From JAKQHY01 sp034429475 (lineage in GTDB: Bacteria > Chloroflexota > Anaerolineae > B4-G1 > SLSP01), in the NCBI GenBank assembly GCA_034429475.1, contig DAOUGD010000126.1, positions 139,972-203,971 on the forward strand: DNA of 64,000 nucleotides, in the 5' to 3' direction. Within the stretch, counting starts at the first letter, position 1; each line of letters starts with the position of its first letter. The notes beneath the pieces are model-generated. The model saw only the letters and a list, made by a program, of their open reading frames with translations, searched no databases and was not told the origin of the DNA. Made by a program: the position numbers and the translations under genes. Positions 59,692 to 64,000 of the stretch are shown here, piece after piece.

Positions 59692-60177
59692 ATGTACAAA
59701 GACGATCTGTGGTATACCCACTTCACACGCGCCATCGAGGAGCGTAAGTCCCAATTTAGCGACAAACAGCAGGCGCAATACCAGATAGACTTCATCCTGC
59801 GCCTCGCGCGACGGGTGCGCGACGGCTCCGACCGTTCCGAGACCTGCCGTGGCTTCCAGCACACCCTGACCCGTCTGGAAGAGGAAATGGGGGAACTGCC
59901 TGGCTCAAAGGCGCAGCGACAATATCACAGAAAGATGTTGGCGGAAATGAGCGAATACTTTGTGAAACAGTATCGCCTTGCCCCGCCCCAATACTATGCA
60001 CACAAGGGGATGCTATATGGAGTAAGCATCGGCGTCGCGCTGGGCGCTGTAGCGGGTTTTCTGATCGTCAGTACGATTCCTCTGTTTCTGGTAGGCGGCC
60101 TTATCGGTCTATTGGTGGGATGGCTCTCCGGCAATATGGCCGACCAACGCGTCACGCAGGAAGGGCGTGTGATTTAG
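59692..60177 (+). CDS. Small membrane protein of unknown function
   Basis: The 161-residue protein has a hydrophilic helical N-terminal part (about 1-105, rich in Lys, Arg, Glu and Gln, with SDKQQAQYQIDFILRLARRV) and two closely spaced TM helices near the C-terminus (about 108-150, with Gly-rich GVALGAVAGFL and GGLIGLLVGWLSG), forming a hairpin. ATG 59692 has GGAGGT upstream; an earlier in-frame start (59662) lies in a repeat-like leader. No family recognised. Confidence 0.72.
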   Translation: MYKDDLWYTHFTRAIEERKSQFSDKQQAQYQIDFILRLARRVRDGSDRSETCRGFQHTLTRLEEEMGELPGSKAQRQYHRKMLAEMSEYFVKQYRLAPPQYYAHKGMLYGVSIGVALGAVAGFLIVSTIPLFLVGGLIGLLVGWLSGNMADQRVTQEGRVI

Positions 60178-60192
60178 CTGCGTTATTGGTTT

Positions 60193-60220
60193 TTGACATT
60201 TTACTTTTTATGTTTATCAT
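60193..60220 (+). promoter_or_regulatory. Sigma70-type promoter of the M23 peptidase gene
   Basis: TTGACA (60193-60198), 16-bp spacer, TATCAT (60215-60220). The predicted leader is about 63 nt. Confidence 0.75.
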
Positions 60221-60289
60221 GACTTCCTGTTGTGACGAGTTAGAATTCGACTGAAATTATATCCTTAAGCCAATTTTCTGAAGGGGCCC

Positions 60290-61600
60290 ATGCTGCGTAA
60301 ACTCCTGGTCATCTTGTTTGTGGTCGGTGTGTTAAGCTTTGCTTTGCCGGTTTCCGCTCAAGAGGCCGCGCCGCCTGCCCAGGGCGACGCCGTCGCTAAT
60401 CCGCCTGTCGCTGTTATGGATTGGGAAATCCACATCTTGCAACCCGCAGAAACTTTCGCCTGCCTGGTGCAGCGCAGCGGCGCGGCGTGGGATGCTGTCG
60501 TTCAGCACAATCAGCTCCTCAACCCTACACAGTTATCCGTTGGGATGGCTGTGACGCTACCGTTGACCACTCAACCGCAAACTGTCTCGGCGGCTCACGC
60601 CCAGGATACGCGGCTGTCGCTGGCCGTGGGAACGGGGCGTTCCCTCTGGGAAATCATTCGCTATAACCCCGAACCATTCTACGTCGGCGGTGACGTTCTG
60701 TTGCCCGGCGCAGAGATGGGGAATTGCTTGCCTTATCCCCTGGTGAATTTGGCCCTGACGCCGCAGCCCCTGGTGCGCGGAAAGACGGCGCTCTTGTCCC
60801 TGGAAACGGCGGAGCCGTCCTCGTGCGAGGCCACCTACCTCGGCCAGACCGAGCCGTGCTATACTGACGACGGCACGCATTTGTATGTCTTGCTAGGGAT
60901 TTCCGCTTTGAGCGACGCCGGCGACTACGAGGTCGCCGTGCGGCTGGAGACAAAGGGTCTGGAAACCTTCTTCCGCGTGCCGCTGAAAGTGGAGGCCGGT
61001 CGTTACGGCTACCAGGTGATCAACCCGCCGCCCGCGCTCAACAAGCTGATGGATGCGGCTTTGATGCAAGGGGAAATGGATTACCTCGCCAACTGGCGCG
61101 TCATTCGCACCCCGGAGCGGCAGTGGCAGTTCCCGCTGGACTTCCCGCTGCCCCAAAAAGTGTCCGTTTCGGCGGATTACGGGGATCGGCGTTCTTATGG
61201 AGGGCTGGTGAACGGCTACCATTCCGGCGTGGACTACCGGGCGTGGACGGGGTTATCGGTGGTGGCGCCGGCCGGCGGCGTCGTGCTGCTGACCGAGAAA
61301 CTGGAAGCGCGCGGCAACGCCATCCTCATTGACCACGGCTGGGGCCTGGTGACAGGCTACTGGCACCTTTCCCAGAGCAACGTGAAGGTGGGGCAACACG
61401 TGCAGCGCGGCGACGTTATCGGCAAAGTTGGGAACACCGGCCTTTCCACCGGCTCCCACTTGCATTGGGAAGTGTGGGTGAACGGCGTTTCTGTGGACGG
61501 TAAACAGTGGTTGGCCGCCGATACCTGGGCGCAAGCTGACCTGACGGCGTTGTCGGTACTTCCCGTGGCTGCGCCGCTTGAGGCTGCCGAGCCGCAATAG
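60290..61600 (+). CDS. Secreted M23-family peptidase with degenerate LysM-like repeats
   Basis: The 436-residue protein has a signal peptide (about 1-23, cleavage near VSA-QE). Two LysM-like segments follow (about 45-90, WEIHILQPAETFACLVQRSG, and about 100-140). After a beta-rich middle part, the M23 domain (about 295-415) carries the zinc ligands: HSGVDY and SHLHWEV, with IDHGWG between them. M23 enzymes cut peptide cross-links of peptidoglycan. AAGGGG precedes ATG 60290. Likely exported and involved in wall turnover. Confidence 0.92.
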   Translation: MLRKLLVILFVVGVLSFALPVSAQEAAPPAQGDAVANPPVAVMDWEIHILQPAETFACLVQRSGAAWDAVVQHNQLLNPTQLSVGMAVTLPLTTQPQTVSAAHAQDTRLSLAVGTGRSLWEIIRYNPEPFYVGGDVLLPGAEMGNCLPYPLVNLALTPQPLVRGKTALLSLETAEPSSCEATYLGQTEPCYTDDGTHLYVLLGISALSDAGDYEVAVRLETKGLETFFRVPLKVEAGRYGYQVINPPPALNKLMDAALMQGEMDYLANWRVIRTPERQWQFPLDFPLPQKVSVSADYGDRRSYGGLVNGYHSGVDYRAWTGLSVVAPAGGVVLLTEKLEARGNAILIDHGWGLVTGYWHLSQSNVKVGQHVQRGDVIGKVGNTGLSTGSHLHWEVWVNGVSVDGKQWLAADTWAQADLTALSVLPVAAPLEAAEPQ

Positions 61601-61627
61601 CCGCTGTCGAAGTCCTTTGATCATTCT

Positions 61628-61657
61628 GCGCCGGAGCCTCCACTCCGGCGCGTTTTT
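61628..61657 (+). terminator. Intrinsic terminator after the M23 peptidase gene
   Basis: GCGCCGGAG (61628-61636), loop CCTCCA, CTCCGGCGC (61643-61651), then GTTTTT. Confidence 0.9.
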
Positions 61658-61668
61658 ACTATCATTAG

Positions 61669-61749
61669 AAATTGGGAATTGGTAATCAGAAATCGGTGAG
61701 TCGTTGCTCGTTACCAATTTCCAGTTACTGATTTCCTATTACGTATTTC
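61669..61749. repeat. AT-rich GAAATTGGTAAT-type inverted repeat
   Basis: Degenerate units such as GAATTGGTAATCAGAAAT face TTACCAATTTCC and ACTGATTTCC; AATTGGTAA (61677-61685) and TTACCAATT (61711-61719) are exact complements. Similar in style to the microrepeat at 44274-44370. Confidence 0.6.
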
Positions 61750-61777
61750 TTATCACCCCTTGAAAAGGAGCGTGCCT

Positions 61778-62443
61778 ATGTGCGGACGTTTTTCTTTGTG
61801 GTTATCGTTATCCGAGCTACAGGAATCATTGCCCGACTTCGTCTTCCCGACTGAGATGTCCCCCCGCTACAACATCGCGCCAACGCAGCCCGTGGCTGTT
61901 GTTCCCGACACGGGCGATAACAAGGTAGCATTCTTCCGCTGGGGATTGATCCCCTTCTGGGCCAAAGAGGCCGACGTTGGCAACACACTCTTCAACGCGC
62001 GGGCCGAGACGGTGGCGAACAAACCGGCGTTCAGCGCGGCCTTCAAGCAGCGCCGCTGCCTGGTGTTGGCCGATGGCTTCTACGAATGGCGCGCGGAGGC
62101 CGACGGCAAGACCAAGACGCCGATGTACATCCGCATGGCTTCGGGCAAACCTTTCGCCTTTGCTGGACTATGGGAGACCTGGGGGCCGAAGGACTCCCTC
62201 ATCCATTCCTGTACCATCATCACCACCCGTCCTAACACACTCATGGCCCCGATTCACGATCGGATGCCGGTGATTTTGCCGGCGGAGGCCTATGCCCAAT
62301 GGCTCAACCCGGCCGCGCAGCCCTTCGCCCTGAACACGTTGCTCAAGCCCTATCCTGCCGAACTGATGACAGCCTACGCCGTTTCCCGCTTGGTCAACAG
62401 CCCCATGAACGACACGCCGGAGTGCATTGCGCCCGCCGCGTAA
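61778..62443 (+). CDS. SRAP-domain (YedK/HMCES-like) abasic-site protein
   Basis: The 221-residue protein starts MCGRFSL, the SRAP hallmark in which Cys2, exposed after Met removal, cross-links to abasic sites in single-stranded DNA. Other family residues are visible: FNARAET (Asn), GFYEW (Glu) and PIHDRMPVIL (His). AAGGAG upstream fixes ATG 61778; the earlier TTG at 61760 would bury the essential Cys2 and is rejected. Role: shielding abasic sites during DNA damage. Confidence 0.95.
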   Translation: MCGRFSLWLSLSELQESLPDFVFPTEMSPRYNIAPTQPVAVVPDTGDNKVAFFRWGLIPFWAKEADVGNTLFNARAETVANKPAFSAAFKQRRCLVLADGFYEWRAEADGKTKTPMYIRMASGKPFAFAGLWETWGPKDSLIHSCTIITTRPNTLMAPIHDRMPVILPAEAYAQWLNPAAQPFALNTLLKPYPAELMTAYAVSRLVNSPMNDTPECIAPAA

Positions 62444-62473
62444 CTACCGATACAGTCCCCATAATGAAAATTT

Positions 62474-62507
62474 GTCAACGGATTCAACGGATTGAAACGG
62501 ATTTTTT
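62474..62507 (+). repeat. CAACGGAT-type half repeat, copy D
   Basis: GTCAACGGATTCAACGGATT and a following GAAACGGATTTTTT form tandem nonamer-like units, but the complementary arm seen in the other copies is missing. Confidence 0.65.
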
Positions 62508-62549
62508 GATCCTACCATTCCGTAAATCCTGTTATTTCCCGAGGAGTAT

Positions 62550-63932
62550 ATGATGTCAACCTTAGACTATATTCGCACCCACTACCCCAAATTTCTCACC
62601 GAATTAAAAGATTTCCTGTCCATCCCCAGTATCAGCACCCGCCCGGAGCATCAACCGGACATGGCGCGCGCCGCCGTGTGGCTGCGGAATCAGTTGACTG
62701 CCGCCGGATTCCCGCGCGCCGACATCATGCCGACGGACGGGCATCCCATTGTCTACGCCGAACGGCTGGCGGCCGGCCCGACTGTACCCACCATCCTGGT
62801 GTACGGTCACTACGACGTGCAGCCGGCCGATCCGCTCGACCTGTGGCGCACGCCGCCCTTCGAGCCAACCGTCATCGGCGACGATCTCTATGCGCGGGGA
62901 GCGTCCGACGACAAAGGACAGGCTTTCCTCTACGTTAAAGTCGCCGAGGCGTTCCACGCGACCGCCGGCGCGCCGCCGGTCAACCTCAAGTGCCTCTTCG
63001 AGGGCGAAGAAGAAATCGGCAGCCCGCATCTCGATCCCTTCATCCGGGCGCACACCGACCTCCTGGCAGCGGACGTGGCCGTGATTTCCGATTCGCACAT
63101 CCTCGGCAAGGACATGCCCGCGCTGGTTTACGCCCTGCGCGGCCTGGCCTACGTCGAGGTCGCTGTCACCGGCCCGGACCACGACCTCCACTCCGGCATC
63201 TACGGCGGCGCGGTCAACAATCCCCTCAACGCGCTGTGCCGGATGATCGCAAAGATGCAGGATGAGAACGGCCGCATCCTCATCCCCGGCTTTTACGATA
63301 AGGTGCGCCCATTGGACGACGCGGAGCGCGCCGACCTGGCTAAAGTTCCTTTCTCGCACGACGATTGGCTGGCGGAAGCCGGCGTCAAGGCTGCCTGGGG
63401 CGAGCCGGACTACACGGTCGTCGAGCGCACCACCGCGCGGCCCACCCTGGACGTGAACGGCATCTGGGGCGGCTACATTGAGCGCGGCGCCAAGACGGTG
63501 CTGCCCAGCCAGGCCTTCGCCAAGCTCTCCATGCGCCTCGTCGCCGATCAAGACCCGGCGGAGATCACCCGCTTGATCACCGCCTACTTCCAACAGATCG
63601 CGCCGCCGTCCGTCACCGTGGAAGTGCGCGATTTGCACGGCGGCAACGGCGCCATCGTCCGCCGCGATAGCCCGGCGATGCTGGCGGCCTCTGAGGCGTA
63701 CCGGCGAGGGTTTGGCGTCGCGCCAGTTTTGATGCGTGAGGGCGGCTCGATTCCCGTCGTTGCCACCTTCCAGAAGGAACTGGGGATTGACACCGTCTTG
63801 ATGGGCTTCGGCCTGCCCGACGACCGCCTTCATTCCCCCAACGAGAAATTTCACCTGCCCAACTTTGCCAAAGGGTTGGAAACGCTCGTCCACTTTATGA
63901 TCCTGTTGGGCGAGTCTGGCGTCCGGGGCTAA
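62550..63932 (+). CDS. M20-family dipeptidase
   Basis: The 460-residue protein has the M20 metallopeptidase signatures: VYGHYDVQPADPLDLW (metal His and catalytic Asp), YARGASDDKGQ (bridging Asp), FEGEEEIGSPHL (catalytic Glu pair), a later DSHILG metal Asp and the C-terminal DRLHSPNEKFHLPNF with its metal His. The dimerisation lid domain is about 190-330. It likely hydrolyses dipeptides or acylated amino acids in the cytoplasm with two zinc or similar ions. GAGGAG upstream serves ATG 62550 or ATG 62553. Confidence 0.94.
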   Translation: MMSTLDYIRTHYPKFLTELKDFLSIPSISTRPEHQPDMARAAVWLRNQLTAAGFPRADIMPTDGHPIVYAERLAAGPTVPTILVYGHYDVQPADPLDLWRTPPFEPTVIGDDLYARGASDDKGQAFLYVKVAEAFHATAGAPPVNLKCLFEGEEEIGSPHLDPFIRAHTDLLAADVAVISDSHILGKDMPALVYALRGLAYVEVAVTGPDHDLHSGIYGGAVNNPLNALCRMIAKMQDENGRILIPGFYDKVRPLDDAERADLAKVPFSHDDWLAEAGVKAAWGEPDYTVVERTTARPTLDVNGIWGGYIERGAKTVLPSQAFAKLSMRLVADQDPAEITRLITAYFQQIAPPSVTVEVRDLHGGNGAIVRRDSPAMLAASEAYRRGFGVAPVLMREGGSIPVVATFQKELGIDTVLMGFGLPDDRLHSPNEKFHLPNFAKGLETLVHFMILLGESGVRG

Positions 63933-64000
63933 CGGCCCGTCCTCGGGAGAAGCGCAGCTAAAGCCGCAAAGAAAGGGATATTTTTCGTTGGCGGGCGTAC

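Noticed and set aside
62604..63893. Long open frame on the minus strand (about 429 codons)
   Set aside because: Mirror of the M20 dipeptidase, which has complete catalytic motifs on the plus strand.
1..64000. CRISPR arrays, tRNA or rRNA genes, insertion sequences, prophage
   Set aside because: No regularly spaced repeats with unique spacers, no cloverleaf-like sequence in the intergenic regions, and no transposase, integrase or phage structural gene was seen. The read was by eye, so a degenerate element could be missed.
63933..64000. Possible gene or regulatory site at the right edge
   Set aside because: Only 68 nt remain after the dipeptidase stop and nothing recognisable is visible.

Overview
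The window looks like a chromosomal segment of a Chloroflexota bacterium, most likely Anaerolineae-like. This is an inference from gene content: very GAF-rich signalling proteins, VanW and M23 envelope proteins, a secreted DUF11 protein with a YLPLVLR-type tail, and families of short palindromic intergenic repeats. I see no rRNA, tRNA, CRISPR array, phage gene or insertion sequence.

Bases 2-34857 hold fourteen same-strand, mostly overlapping genes that form one sensory locus. Eleven proteins carry GAF domains but no kinase, cyclase, phosphatase or DNA-binding output. Their input ends are six-TM membrane domains, Cache/HAMP receptors, or LacI-fold sugar-binding domains that have lost their helix-turn-helix. 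Two ABC_sub_bind-type lipoproteins sit directly upstream of single receptors, with no ABC permease or ATPase nearby. The last gene encodes the only kinase, a hybrid of about 2,370 residues with PAS, about ten GAF-like modules, HisKA, HATPase and two receiver domains. Nearly all the kinase-less proteins end in the same stub, which resembles the first third of a GAF domain. The simplest reading is a sensor consortium that funnels many inputs into one kinase by protein-protein contact. That reading is inference and is the main item of interest.

Bases 34858-42650 hold housekeeping and envelope genes: a 7-Fe ferredoxin behind a near-consensus promoter, a PHP phosphoesterase, a divergent PolX whose polymerase catalytic aspartates are altered while its PHP domain looks intact, a ROK sugar kinase coupled to a VanW protein, and a two-TM protein of unknown role.

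Bases 42778-50333 hold an O-antigen ligase-like membrane protein, dnaN, a Lon-family (S16) protease, a small unknown protein whose stop codon overlaps that of the protease, a degenerate metallo-beta-lactamase-fold protein and a TPR lipid-anchor or membrane-anchored protein. Bases 50357-56227 hold a giant secreted DUF11 protein.

Bases 56243-63932 hold a small alpha/beta-barrel-like protein, a five-gene antioxidant operon on the minus strand (glutaredoxin-like PDO, thioredoxin reductase-like enzyme, DUF2892, cupin, OsmC) with a palindrome just after its promoter, a two-TM unknown protein, a secreted M23 peptidase, an SRAP (YedK/HMCES) DNA-crosslink protein and an M20 dipeptidase.

Most recognisable promoters are sigma70-type with a 16-bp spacer. 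Two of them place the predicted transcription start almost on the start codon, suggesting leaderless mRNAs.
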